Shown: piece by piece, positions 11,801 through 22,915 of the stretch
How positions within the stretch are numbered: position 1 is the first letter of the stretch
How the letters are laid out: every line of letters starts with the position of its first letter
Assembly (NCBI GenBank): GCA_023055355.1
Contig: JALJCS010000029.1
Location: 7,875,001 to 7,939,000, forward strand
DNA length: 64,000 bases
From: Agelaius tricolor
Taxonomy: Eukaryota; Chordata; Aves; Passeriformes; Icteridae
Direction of reading: 5' to 3'
The notes under the pieces: generated by a model
Told to the model about the DNA's origin: nothing
Database searches by the model: none
The model's input: only the letters and a program-made list of their open reading frames with translations
Made by a program: the position numbers and the translations under genes

Positions 11801-14800
11801 GCCCACCCCTCAGAACCCCAATCAGACCCAATTAACCACTGGGCTGCCTCCCTGCCAACTCACACTGGGGACAGGTTTCAGCTCCCTACAGCCCTGCCCT
11901 GGGGACAGCTGGTGGCTGTGCCCACATGGGCAAGCATTGCCCCATATCTGTTCCCCGGGGCTCTGCCACGCTGGGGAACACCGAGGGCCAGGGGCTCTGC
12001 AGCCCCACAGGTGCTGTCCTTGCTCTGAGGGAGGGGAGCGGGGGTTCTGTGCCCTGGGCACAGCCTGGGGCTGGGCAGATTTCGCCTTCATTGGCCCGAC
12101 CCTGCCCAGTACCAGCATCTACCCATGGGAATGCTCAGTGGCCTCGTCGGGGCGGAGGGCGTGCGCCGCTTGAACTGCTCCTGCCCTTCAAAGGAAAGCC
12201 AGAGTTACTGAAGCAGAGCTCCCTGAGGTGTGTCACACATGGAAACCCCGCTGGGGGCTGCACCGAGGGGCCAGCAGCCTCAGGACCCTTCCCAGAGATG
12301 GAGGGGACAGAGCCAGGATGCCAGCGGGCACGAGGCTCCGCAGGGCTGCGGCCACACAACTCACCCACGTAACTGTAGGAGACTTCTGCTGAGCCCAGGC
12401 TGTCTGTGATGCCCTCGGTGCTGCTGGAGGAGCCGTTCCCTGCAAGGACAAGGACAAAGGACAGGCAGAGGCTGGGCACAGCCCATGGGCAGGGCTGAGG
12501 GACAGGGGACAGTGTGTGGCACTCACCGAAGGAGCCATAACCGTAGCTGTCGTAGGGGCCGTGGTTCAGGAAGGAGTCGGGGATGGTGCGGGAGTGACCT
12601 GTGGGACAGGAGGGTCCCTGTCACCCTCTGTGGCACCCCTCACCCAGGGCTGCAAGGCCATTGGGCACACAGCAGCTCCCACCACCCCTGCCCTGGCAGG
12701 GAGTGAGCTCAGAGCTGGGACAGAGCTGGCACCTACCCAGGAGTGATGCTGGGAGTCCCCGGAAAGCCACGAGAAGAAAGAGATAGACCTGGTGAGATGC
12801 ACAGCCCCAGCACAGCCCTGCCAGCCCCACAGCAGGGACCTCCCTGTCCCCCTGACACTGGGATTTACCCCCAGGGACTCAGGGGGATACTCCTGCAGAG
12901 GCAGAGGCTTTGCCACAGGCTCAAGAGGGCAGAACAATGAGGAATTCCCCAGGCAGAGCCCTCCATGCTGCTGGCTGCTGCCTCCAGTCCTCACCTGTGT
13001 CCAGGCTGGGCGAATCCATGGCTGCCAGGAGCCCCTTCCTCTTGTGCTGCCTGCCGAGGGAAGTGGCTCTCAGCCCGTCTGTGACACTGCTGGGGTGAGG
13101 GGACACGGCCCCAGGGTCCCCAGCAGGGCTGTGCCCACGGGCTCAGCACCCACAAGGGCAGTGACACCCAGCACTCACCGGCAGCTCTCCCAGCAGGCGA
13201 TGAGCAGCGTGAGGATGTAGAAGGAGAGGAAGATGCCGAGGCAGAAGAGCACACTGCGCACGTAGGCCTCGGCTGTGCAGAGCCAGGACAGGCCCTCAGC
13301 AGGGGTGGCACCTCAGGGGCGCTGCCATGGGTCCCCACAGAGCACCCCCAGCCCCCCCAGCCCCTCCCAGACTCACAGGTGATAGCGGGTGACACCATCA
13401 CCTCCAGTCTCTTCTGCCGGTTGTGCTGATCCACAGGCTCATCTGGAAGAAGGCAGGGACAGGGCTCAGCTCTCTGCCCTGTCCCCAGCTTGTCCCCACA
13501 CACAGCCCACGGTGGCAGCCCCACTGCAAACCTGGAGAGGCGTTCTTGGACAGGGGGTAGTAGGGCAGAGCCCCCCCGCACGCCTCGTCCTCCGTCTTCA
13601 CCACTACCACCACGTAGAAGCTATGGCTGGGGAAATCCTTCTTCTGCAGCAAGAGATGGGGTCAGCAGAGCCCAGCAGGGGATCTCCCACGCCAGAGGTT
13701 ATCCCAGGGACGTCTTTTGTGGGCTCTGGCAGCACCAGGCAGGGCCCAGGCACAGCTCAGCCCTGTGGCATAGCCCTGTGCCCACCTGCACCGTGATGGC
13801 CGCCTTCTTCGTCATGGTCTGGTACATCCCGATGAAGGCCACGTTGTTGTCCAGGTCGTAGACAGGGCACTGCGGGGGCAGAGGGGCCGTCAGCCCCCCT
13901 GGGCACCCCAGGTCAGCCAGAGAGGAGACCCACTGCCCAGACCTACCAAGATGTCCTGGATGGAGATGACGGAGCAGGGGAAGGCCATGGCTGAGGTCAC
14001 CTTCACGATCACCGAGTCCACTTCCTCGGGGAACTCGTACTTGAAGTACTGTGGGGAGAAAGGGCCCATTGCTGCCATGGTGGCCACGCTCCCCTCCTGG
14101 GTGCAGACCCCCTGTGCCACGCCGTGCTGGCTGCCTCACCTGCGGCTGGGCGGCCGTGGCATTGAAGCTGAACCTTTCATTGGTCCTGCAGAGAGCACGG
14201 GAGAGGTGATGGGTGGAGAGGAGAGCCCACAGTCCCTGCAGCCCCTACAGGCAGCAGGCAGGGAAGGGGACCAGGGCGCAGGGCTCCCCTCACCGCAGCA
14301 CAAAGTTCTCCACGCGGGTGACCCGCAGCTGGTAGGAGGTGTTGAGGGAGAGCGTGGAGACATCCACGTAGAAGTGCTGGGTCTCCACCTCAGCCTTGGT
14401 CTGTGGCTGGCAGAGCGTGCGGCTCACCTCCTGGTACGCGTATTTCCGCTGGTACCTGGGCAGGGAGAGCCCAGGTGTGTGCCCAGCCTGCCCTCCCAGG
14501 GACCCCTGCGTGGGGCATCCCAGCCTGGGGAGCTCCTGCGTGGGGCATCCCAGCCTGGGGAACTCCTGCGTGGGGCATCCCAGCCTGGGGAAGTCCTGCG
14601 GGGAAAGGAGGAGTCCCTGCCCGCCCCCTGGTACTCACAGGCCCCGGAGGATGAGCGGCACCTGGAAGGAGACCACCGCCTCCTTCTGCCTCACCACGAA
14701 GAGGACGGGCTGGTCCTTCTGGTCCGAGAGGACATGGACCGACACCCGCACGCCCTCGGTCTGCAGGGACAGGGGCAGCTGAGGCGTTGGCCGGGCAGGT

Positions 14801-15137
14801 CGGGCCGCGGCGGCTCGAAGCGAGGGCTGGACTTTGCTCGGCCGCCGTGGCAGAGGCTGCCGTGCCCGGCGCACCCCGCAGCCGCCCCGGGCACGGTCAG
14901 CCCGCGGGGGACGCGACCACCCCGGCTCACCCTGTTCCTGCGGACGCTGTGGTTGAAGGCGTAGATGTTGAGCAGGTTGGCGTGCACCCAGTCGCTGTAG
15001 GTGGTGTTGAACTGCGCTTCCTTCTCGTGCACTTCGCGGTCCCCGTGGGGCAGGGGCTGGGGCCGGACGGGCGGCGGGGGCAGCAGCGCCCCGGCCAGCA
15101 GCGCCCAGGCCAGCACGGCCGCCCCGGCGCCCGACAT
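8884..15137 (-). CDS. SIDT2: SIDT2, SID1 transmembrane family member 2
   Basis: 27 exons on the minus strand: 15137-14931, 14760-14639, 14455-14294, 14185-14140, 14048-13947, 13869-13786, 13643-13532, 13442-13377, 13272-13179, 13050-12995, 12598-12527, 12439-12365, 12185-12123, 11609-11488, 11417-11344, 11251-11185, 11049-10976, 10858-10735, 10636-10519, 10445-10309, 10231-10123, 10045-9969, 9867-9821, 9537-9432, 9335-9225, 9142-9029, 8946-8884. All phases agree and give 2604 nt (867 residues). The protein has a signal peptide ([19 protein letters not shown]), an extracellular beta-rich domain with NxS/T sites, a first TM helix ([21 protein letters not shown]), a Ser/Asp/Glu-rich cytosolic loop ([15 protein letters not shown]) and a polytopic C-terminal domain ending KIYVF. 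Likely CREST-family metal ligands are seen in [14 protein letters not shown] and HDIWH. Known role: a lysosomal protein for nucleic-acid uptake and lipid handling. The start is the first ATG; the triplet seven codons upstream (15158) is TTG. Confidence 0.97.
11624..11790. repeat. 20-bp minisatellite, 8 copies, SIDT2 intron 13
   Basis: The unit is ccatcagcagggccccaggg with small variants. It lies just upstream, in transcript sense, of the exon 14 acceptor at 11610. In the transcript sense every unit contains CTGAT. Confidence 0.9.
12123..12185 (-). CDS. SIDT2: SIDT2 21-residue cassette exon (exon 13)
   Basis: This phase 1-1 exon of 63 nt encodes [20 protein letters not shown] plus a split Gly. 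The acceptor is a pyrimidine-rich tract ending TTTGAAG and the donor is GTAGAT. Because it keeps the frame and starts and ends in the same phase as its neighbours, it can be skipped or included. As I recall, mammalian SIDT2 has a related basic insert (QFKRR) here in some isoforms. It places a basic patch in the cytosolic loop. Confidence 0.8.
12737..12748 (-). other. SIDT2: Candidate 12-nt microexon of SIDT2
   Basis: Between exons 10 and 11, the minus strand has a pyrimidine-rich tract (TATCTCTTTCTTCTCG) leading to CTCCCAG, then CATCACTCCTGG, then a donor GTAGGT. Insertion would add Ala-Ser-Leu-Leu between DT and GHSRT without a frame change. Unproven; a 52-nt version using an upstream AG would break the frame. 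Confidence 0.35.
14498..14600. repeat. 30-bp tandem repeat, 3-4 copies, SIDT2 intron 2
   Basis: Units contain tgcgtggggcatcccagcct plus ggggaactcc. A short array inside a 183-bp intron. Confidence 0.85.
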
Positions 15138-15420
15138 CCCGCCAGCATCCCCGGCCAAGGTCCGCGGGGCGGGACGGCACGGACGGCACGGAAGGGACGG
15201 GTCGGGACGGGACGGGACGGACGGACGGACGGACGGACGGGGCGCTCAGCCGGGGCGCGCCCGGGCGCGCTGCGCCATGGCCGGGCCGGAGCGGTGCCGG
15301 GCGCGGTGCGGGGCTGTGCCGGGGCGCGGAGCCGCTCCGGGCCGATCCCGGTGCCGGTCCCCTGTCCCCTTCCCGTTCCGCACCGCGGTAAACACGGACC
15401 GGCGGTGACGTCAGCCCCGG
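15138..15420 (-). promoter_or_regulatory. SIDT2: SIDT2 5' leader and CpG-island promoter with a CRE
   Basis: Very CpG-rich sequence upstream of the SIDT2 ATG. It holds a perfect CREB site TGACGTCA at 15406-15413 and a (GGAC)n microsatellite at about 15219-15241. The transcription start is not visible; it probably lies between 15160 and 15400. Confidence 0.6.
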
Positions 15421-15470
15421 CGCACGCCGAGCGCCCGGCCGGGGAAGTGACGCGGCGGGCGGGGCGGGGG

Positions 15471-15860
15471 GACCGGCCCGAACCGGGGGAACGGCCCGAG
15501 CTGGGGGAACGACCCGAGCCTTGGGGACCGGCTCGGACCGGGGGAACGGCCCGAGCTGGGGGAACGACCCGAGCCTTGGGGACCGGCCCGGACCGGGGGA
15601 ACCGGCCCGAGCCCGGGGGGACCGACCCGAGCCGGGGGAACCGGCCCGAGCCCGGGGGGACCGGCCCGAGCCCGGGGGAACCGGCCCGGACCGGGGGGAC
15701 CGGCCCGAACCGGGGGGACCGACCCGAGCCGGGGGAACCGGCCCGAGCTCGAGGGACCGGCCCGAGCCCGGGGGACCGGCCCGAGCACGGGGAACCGGCC
15801 CGAGCACGGGGAGCGACCCGAGCCCAGGGGGAACGGCCCGAGCTGGGGGCACCAGCCCGG
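15471..15860. repeat. GC-rich minisatellite upstream of SIDT2, about 20 copies of a 17-21 bp unit
   Basis: The core unit is aaccggcccgagcccggggg, with variants ending ctggggg, cttgggg or cacgggg. I count about 20 copies. Each has a run of 4-6 guanines on the plus strand. The ORFs seen on both strands here are repeat by-products. Confidence 0.92.
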
Positions 15861-15889
15861 CCGGGCACCCCCGTCCTGGAGCACTGAGC

Positions 15890-16262
15890 TCCGTACGCGA
15901 CCCCGTGGGGGAAGCCTTGCTCCATAGGGAACTACACAAGGGATGCCCTGACCTACGGGGCAGGCCCTGTCCCATAAAATAGCCCATAAGGGAGCCCTGC
16001 TCCATATGGGATCACATAGGGACAGCCCTGCTGTATAGGGGAGCCCCATGGCCATATAGGACCCCGGCTCCAAAGGGGAGTCCCTGCTCCATATGGGATC
16101 CTGTACAGGAAGCCCAGTTCCCTGTGGAACCCCACAGAAAAAGCCCTGGTCTGTAGGGCAGATCCTACCCCATACAGAACGCTGTAGGGCAGCCTTGTCC
16201 TGTATAGCCCCTGCTCCATAGGAGACCCCATATGGAGCCCCTGGCCCAAGAGGGAAGCCCGG
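15890..16262. repeat. Degenerate tandem repeat around CCATATGGG / CCATAGGG
   Basis: Diverged units of roughly 35-40 bp share the pattern 'gccctgctccatatgggat' followed by 'catagggacagccc'. About nine units can be traced. The composition differs from the GC-only array next to it. Confidence 0.7.
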
Positions 16263-16784
16263 TGCCGTGCAGCACTGCAGGCACCCACCTAAACCCCTTG
16301 CCCGGCCTCCCTGCCCCTAAAGTCCCCGAGGACATGGAAGAATCCTGCCAGAGGAGGGGTGGCTCTGCCCCATCCCTTTCTCCTGCTGCTCTCTGGATTC
16401 CTACTGGGGTTCCTGCACCCTCTCCCGTTTGTTACACTCTTCACCACCAGAGATGGAATAATTCAAAGTAACTTGGGAGTTTTCCCATGCTTGGGGGAAG
16501 CAGGAGTGATGCCACAGTGCATTTTTGGTGTGTCTCCCAAAACACCTCCCAGTTCCAGCTGTTGCTGAGCCTCCTGCTTCCAGGCCTCTCTCCAACAGCT
16601 CTGTGACCTTCCTATCCCATTTTATTTGCCTGCAGCTGGGGGTTTTGATTTAAAATCCCCCTCTGAAGGGGCTCAGCCCTGTGTCGCCTCACTCAGAGCC
16701 ACTTCCTGGGCTGGCTCTGACATCCAGGACCGCTGCCAGCTTCCTGCTCTGCTCCAGGGGACAAACGCCACGAGACAAGGCTCT
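16263..16784. other. Intergenic DNA between SIDT2 and PAFAH1B2
   Basis: No gene is seen. A second minus-strand AATAAA (16626-16621) could be an alternative PAFAH1B2 polyA site. Confidence 0.5.
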
Positions 16785-16799
16785 GCTGCTATTGTGCAC

Positions 16800-16805
16800 T
16801 TTATT
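16800..16805 (-). terminator. PAFAH1B2: PAFAH1B2 polyadenylation signal AATAAA
   Basis: Reads GAGAAATAAAGTGC on the minus strand. It is the first perfect hexamer I find downstream of the stop. Another lies at 16626-16621. Confidence 0.6.
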
Positions 16806-17351
16806 TCTCCGGGCCCTCCTGTCCCTGAGGATCCCACAGCTTGGACAGTCTGCCCATGGTTTCCAGGTGCAGGTGGTGGCGCTGGAGGCAGATGGGACAA
16901 CCTCAGGGACAGACATGCGGGAAGAGAAGCAGAATTCCGGCCGACTCCTCGGCCCTGGTGGAACTCGAGTCGCCTCTTGCAGGATGGCTGTGAGTGGGAT
17001 TGCGTGGGGATGTGCAGTCCCTGTTTGTTCCAGGGCCATTTGAGATCGATCTCTCGGGAATCCAACACAGGCCGATGTCCTGCCAAGGGCCAAAATAAAC
17101 CAGTCCCCTTCACCTGCAGCACCGTGCTCACAGGTTTGGGTGCAGCACCCAGATCTGCACGGGGAAAGGAGGAAAAACAGACAAAACCAGCCCCAAACAG
17201 AGTGGGGAAAGCAGGAATTAAACGAGGAGCAAGGATCTGGCAGAGCACAACTCCCAGAGGCGGGGAGGACCCGCAGTGGGAGCTTTGGCAGCGCCTGCCC
17301 GGCCCCATGGAGAGCTCCAGGAGTGACCAGGACAGGGCAGGAGACGGCTGG

Positions 17352-17370
17352 GCACACACACACACACACA
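17352..17370. repeat. (CA)n microsatellite
   Basis: An uninterrupted run of about nine CA units in the PAFAH1B2 3' UTR. Confidence 0.9.
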
Positions 17371-20098
17371 GGCTGCGACACAGTGGGTGAAACATTGACA
17401 TTTATATTGAAATATGCACTAACAGTGACTTCTACCAGCTGATGCATTTTTGCCAAAGCAGAATCACAAAGGTTGTGTCCCGGGGAAGGCTCAGGGCAGC
17501 GGGTGGGCAGCAAGGGGAGGTATGGGGGCCTCCCTGCTCCTGCCTCACCCTCCCCGGCACCTCACAAGACTCTGTCATTTCACATCTTTTGTTTGTTTTC
17601 CTCTCTGCTGCATAAACACAAAACTGGACATGCTCACTCAGAAGAGGCCACAGCTCCAGCCCAGCCCTGTCCCGAGGGACATCCAGAGCTGGAACTGGAT
17701 TTTTCTCACAGGAGGCACTCGGATTTCAGCACGGGGTGAGCAGGAGGCAGAGCCCCTCTTGCCCACCACACCTCTCAGGTGAGCAGGGCAGTTTCCTGCC
17801 AGGCAGCAACAAGCAGAGCCAAGAGCACTGAACCAGCACAGAGCATGGCACCTCAGCAAGCCAAGCCTAAGCAGAGCCAGCAGAGCCTCCCTGGTGATGC
17901 CAGGGCCTGCCAAATTCCCCGGGCCACTCGGCACCCTGCCCACGGGGCTGGCTCACAGCGAGCACAGGGTGCTGAGCAGAGTCAGAGCTTTACTGCAGAG
18001 TACATTCCTGGTTAGCATCGCTTCAGCCAAATGCAGCAGCAGCAGGGAGGGAAGGGAGCAGGGGTGCAGAGATTAAACTAGCCCACGGCCTTTCCTCACA
18101 AGCCTGGAGATGGAAAGCTCTCAGGGAGCAAGAAGGGTTTTATCCCAGCTCCCTGAGGGGGCTGGGGATGGGATAAACCCTTCCCCAAGAACTCTCCACT
18201 GCACTGTACTTTTAACATTTGATTTTCCACTTGCCCTTCCCCAATATTTCCAGCCAAAGCTCATGGGAAACACGAGCAGTGCTCTCTCAAAGCCTGCCCT
18301 GCAAGGCCGTGGAGCTCCAGGGAGCAGCACCCCTGGTCTGGATCATGGGGGTAGGATGTGATCCCTCCTCTCCCATGGCACTCTGCAGCTCCCTGTGTCT
18401 GATCCTGGCCAGGGGAATGCTTCACCTTTCCTTCATCTGTGTGTAGATCACATATACTGGAAACAAAACACACACTATGCATGCAATCCAGGCAGGAATC
18501 CTGCTATGATCAATCCTACAGGAGGAGGGGGATGAGGTGGGACGTTAGGGGATTCCTCAACGCTAGGTCAGAGTTACACACCAGCCCTTGGCTACAGCAA
18601 AGGGCAGACAGACTATGTACAGTACCTATGGGCTTCAGCAAAGCCACCTGACACCTGAACCCCTCCCTTGGAGCACAGAGTGAAGCTCTCTGTTCCTCCC
18701 AGGATTACCTGCCTGGCAACCCACAGGAAGCACAAACCCAGCATGGCACCAACTGAGCTCCAGCTCCAGCAGGTAAAGCAGGGAGGAACAGACTTGGTTT
18801 AAGATAGGTTATTTGCAAGTTATCAATTCATCTAGGGCTCTGCCTCTCGGCTCCAAACCGCTTCTTTCTGGAAGAGAAGCTCTGAGTTTGAAATGAAAAG
18901 TTGTTTTGCTACAACCAGCCCTCTGAACTACAAACCAAACCAAAACCGCACGGAGCCACAGCCCTTTAGGAGGGCACCTGCCCCTCTGGCTCCCTTGCTC
19001 GAGGTGAGGAGCAGTGTCTAGAGCAGGAGAAGCTACACCTTAACTCCACTTTTTACTCTAAGAGGCCGTAGTTGCTCAAATAAAATGTTTATACAAGTAA
19101 ACCAGTAGTGATAAGGAAATATACACCTTGGGATCTGTAAAGCTTCAGAGTGATTTAGGCCTTGCAGCCAGGGGCTCTTCATGTGGGTTTGCTTTAGAAA
19201 AAAAAGGATGTAACAGTCATACTTAATAAAAAAATAGAAAAAAAACTGCGAAGAGCCCGGGCACCTCAGAGGGATGTCTGTCAGTTCCAGAGGAGTGAGG
19301 AAGTGACTGCCAATTACTGGATCATTAAAATCCTACACTGAGCAACTGCTAAAAGCCAGCAACAACATCACAGGCAGCAGGAGCAGGGGCCAGCAGCAGC
19401 ACCCAAATGGGAGCATTCCCAGGAGGGCTGCGTGGGAGGAAGGGAAGGTGCCCCCGCTAGCAGGACTGGGGAAACGAGCACAAGACAAGCACTGGGGAGT
19501 GTTACACGAGTTCAGGTAACTGTTTGCTTCTTTGAATTTCTGAATTCCAGTTTCAAGCTGCTTCAGAAAGGAGTGAGAAAGCAACACGTGTCATTTAACC
19601 CCCCCTCAGTAAACAAACAAACAACAAACAAACAAAATAAACCCAAAACCGCCTAAAAGGTGGAACCGAGTTTGGAAAAATGCATCTGTTCTGGCTTTTG
19701 CAAGTGGAATGTGATTCTTGTTCCCAGGCAAATACACAGAGCACGATGGCTGCAGCCAGGAGCGGGCTGTCAGACAGGCTACAGGGGGTCTAGGACAACC
19801 ACGGGGCAACAAGACATGAGAGGGGCACAGAGTGACAGTCCTGTTCTCGTTTCAAATGAGGAATGGTTTAAAAGTAAAACTCTTCTTCAGCTAATTTCCT
19901 CCTGCAATAAAACCAACCCAGCCGGCCCTCGTATGTACAAGACCAGTTAAACATGAGCCTTCCCCCTCAAAACACTAGGTACGGACATCCGGTAACATTC
20001 TACAATGGAAAGTGCTTTAAGAAAGAAGGATTCTGTAGTGCCAGTGACAGAACTGATCTGATGGGCTGGATGATGCTCTCCACGCTGACAGCAGCGAC

Positions 20099-22909
20099 TC
20101 AGGCCAGGGCAGCTCGTTTCTCCTCGGGGGTCTCCTCCAGCAGCTGCATGATCAGTTCGTGGAGGGGCTTGCAGACCTTGGCGTAGCCCCCGCCCGTCAG
20201 GTGCAGGAAGTCGAACATGTCGTGGTAGGAGATGGTGCCATCCGAGTGCACGAAGCCCACGTCCACGTCCAGCAGCTGCACGTTGGGCAGTTTGGGCAGA
20301 GAGGCTTTCAGCAGATGGTTCACCTTGGCGTTCTTCTGCCGCAGCGGGTTTGGCTTCTCTCCACGAGGTAGCAGGCCCTGGCACGGGAGGAGGCAGAAAA
20401 GAGCTTTGATGCTCTGATGGCACCAGGAGCCCTGCTTTCCCTTCCAATTCGGGCTGCCTGTCAAGACTTAGGATGTCTGTGACAAGAGGAAATCATCCTT
20501 TCAATCGGAATTTGTCCATTCAGGCCTAATGTGAAATGCAAGTGAAGGAGCCAGATGAGCTCCAAGCACTGACTGGCAGGGAAACTGCTTTCTTTTATTT
20601 TTTAAATGTATCAGCTTGTGCTCTTTCCATACACTTCCAGCTCCTCAGCAAGACAGGCGGCAACTTCCTTAGGACAAGGAAGCCAACTAGGATTCCCAAT
20701 GCCAACTGGGATTTGGGCACCTATTTTCCTCTTCACAGGGGAAACATTAACATTAATAAGTGGGATAGTTACTGGGAATGAGTCCACCCAGCTCTGGAAT
20801 GGCCAAAGGAGGGCTCCTGCAATGCCAAGGCAGTGAGGGGAGGCACAAAGCAGAAGGCAGATCAGGGGACTGCCCTCCCAGCACCACCCAGTGACTCCCA
20901 GTAAGGCAGAGGCACAGCCCAGGAGCAGGGACGTACCAGCACAATCACTTTGGCCTGTGGCTGCTGGGTGTTTATCAGGCGCACGATGGCCTCAATTCCC
21001 CCTGCGACTTCTTCTGCTGTGTTTTCGTGGTTATTTGTTCCAACCCAAACAACAATGACCTGCAAGGAAAGAAAAACGTTTGCAGCTTTTCCAGAGGCAA
21101 GTGGTAACAGGGCTGATGACCCTGAAATCCCTGCATAAACATCATCTGTGGCCAGAGAGCTGCAGGGAGAGTCAGGCTCAAGAGTTCAGCCCTGGGGCTG
21201 GCACTGCCCACTGCCCTCAGGGATGGCACTTGTGCCAGGCCTGCAGCTGCAGGGGACCTTCACTGCACACCTGGATACCCTCACTAGCTCTGCAGCTCAT
21301 ACCTTGGGTTTAATGTTCTCCAGTTCACCGTTCTTCAGTCTCCATAGAACATGGCCCGTGGTGTCTCCACCAATCCCAAAATTCAGTGCATGGAGCGGTG
21401 AGAAGAGCTCTCGCCAGATCTGCAAGCAGAAACCAACATGCAGCTTCAGAGCAGCATCCTGCCTGTGAGGCAGAGACACCACACGGGGTCCTCGAGGTCA
21501 CTGAGGGCAGGCACGAGCCCTGCTCTGAAAACTCTCTCCACAAAGGGCACTTAGACAAGAACGAGGCTTTATGTCGAGTCAGAAGAGATGGAGCTGCTGA
21601 GGTTCAAGCTCTCAGACCTGGCACAAAGGAAGGAAAGATCTCTGGAGCAGTGATTTGCTGCACTCATCAGAGCCCCAGAGCGCTGATTTACTGCAGACCA
21701 TGGTGTCCCTAAGCACAGGGCCTTTGAAGAAGGAGTCTATGACCTGATTAAATCCTTCTCTTCCCCAGGTAACAAAACTAGAACAAAGGGAAGCAGCTCT
21801 TGCAGAACAAAGCTGCTCAGCTGCCACCACAGCAGAAGAGAACTCTTCTTTCCCTCAATAATTTTAGGGAGGAACCAGTGGAACAATGCCCCTGGCACCC
21901 TGAATTCTACAGGGTGCTAAGTGTGTTCTGGCCATGCCAGGTACAGCCACAGGGAACTCCATGGCCCTCAGGAGGCTGAGATCTGAGAGCAGTGGGGCTG
22001 TGCACGTGTGCCAAAATGCAGGCAGCCGGTCCTGGCCTCAGAGAGGGAGGCAAAAGCAGCCAGGTAAAGCAGTGTCCAGGCCCTGGGGAGTTCAGGAAGC
22101 AGGGCAGGAGGGCCTCAGGAGACGGCAGTGAAAACGGGAACAGTGGAAGTCATCAGTGATACACATGATCAGCCACTGGGTTGGAGAGAGATGCTCCAAT
22201 TGCTCCCAGCCTCCCTCCCCTCCCTACCTCGTACTGCTGTAGCAACTGCACCATGGAGTCCCCCACGAAGAGCACGTCGGGCTCCTTGTCCTTGCAGTCC
22301 AGGACAAACCGATTGTGCTGCCAAAGAGAGGACAAGGTGAGCTCCGGGTGACACTGCCCCAGGGCATCCACCCCTGCTGCAGCACAGGGACAGCTGCCCT
22401 GCCAGTTCCCCCCGCCATGCCCTCCAGCAGCCCTGCTGGCATTAACCCCTGAGCTGCTGGACACTGCCCCCAGCTCCACAACCCCGGGAGGATCCCGGGT
22501 TGGATGGAACGTGGCGTGGTTTAGTTCATAGCCATTGCTCCTTGTCCTGTCACTGAGCATCACTGAGCAGGGTCAGGCCCCATCTTCTGGAGATTTTGTG
22601 TGGATTGATGGGATCCCCTGTCAGTCTTCTCAGGACTAACCCAGCTCAGCTCCTGCAGTCACTCCTCATCAGAAAAATGCTCCAATCCTCTCTTTGCCCC
22701 ATCATGGCAGGACACACAGGTGTGACACAGGTGTGACAGCTGCCAGCTCCAGGCTGTTGTGATCTCGGGGTCCCAAGTGTAGCCTGGCCCAACACCCCCC
22801 CATAAGGAGGATCCCCTGCCAGCCTTACCTGTGACATCCACCTGTCATCTCCCTGAATGTCCTCAGCGGCGTGTGGGACTGCTGCCGGGTTGGAGTCCCC
22901 CATGCCCAT
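20099..22909 (-). CDS. PAFAH1B2: PAFAH1B2, platelet-activating factor acetylhydrolase IB catalytic subunit alpha-2
   Basis: Coding exons on the minus strand are 22909-22829, 22317-22228, 21419-21303, 21059-20937 and 20377-20099. They have proper splice sites and total 690 nt (229 residues), the length of the mammalian protein. The start MGMGDSNPAA aligns with the mammalian N-terminus. The fold is an SGNH/GDSL-like hydrolase: the nucleophile Ser48 is in FVGDSMV, the oxyanion-region Asn is in VGTNNHE, and the Asp/His pair is in HDMFDFLHLTGGGY (about 192 and 195). Known role: removes the sn-2 acetyl group of PAF as a homo- or heterodimer with PAFAH1B3 and binds LIS1 (PAFAH1B1) in the cytosol. 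PAFAH1B3 is the alternative paralogue, but the DCKDKEPDVLFVGDSMVQL block and the SIDT2/SIK3 neighbourhood fit B2. An in-frame start in the upstream exon is described separately. Confidence 0.96.
22490..22690 (-). mobile_element. CR1 LINE fragment, PAFAH1B2 intron
   Basis: The minus strand matches the internal part of the CR1 3' region (GGACAAGGAGCAATGGCTAT and the preceding 'ggggatcccatcaatccaca' stretch). Truncated at both ends. Confidence 0.7.
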
Positions 22910-22915
22910 CCTGTT

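Larger units (their letters stand above)
16785..20098 (-). other. PAFAH1B2: PAFAH1B2 3' UTR (long)
   Basis: This extends from the stop at 20099 to the first canonical minus-strand AATAAA at 16805-16800, giving about 3.3 kb. PAFAH1B2 transcripts in mammals also carry a long 3' UTR. The region is AT-richer than the flanks, has no coding exon that I can support, and contains a (CA)n run at about 17352-17370. Confidence 0.65.

Noticed and set aside
12737..12788. 52-nt version of the candidate SIDT2 microexon using the CACCAG acceptor
   Set aside because: 52 nt is not a multiple of three and would shift the frame.
15135..15158. SIDT2 start seven codons upstream of 15137
   Set aside because: The first codon of that longer frame is TTG; the first ATG is at 15137 and directly starts a good signal peptide.
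14635..16005. 456-codon minus-strand ORF rich in Pro/Arg/Gly
   Set aside because: It follows the GC minisatellite and then runs through SIDT2 exon 1 in the wrong frame.
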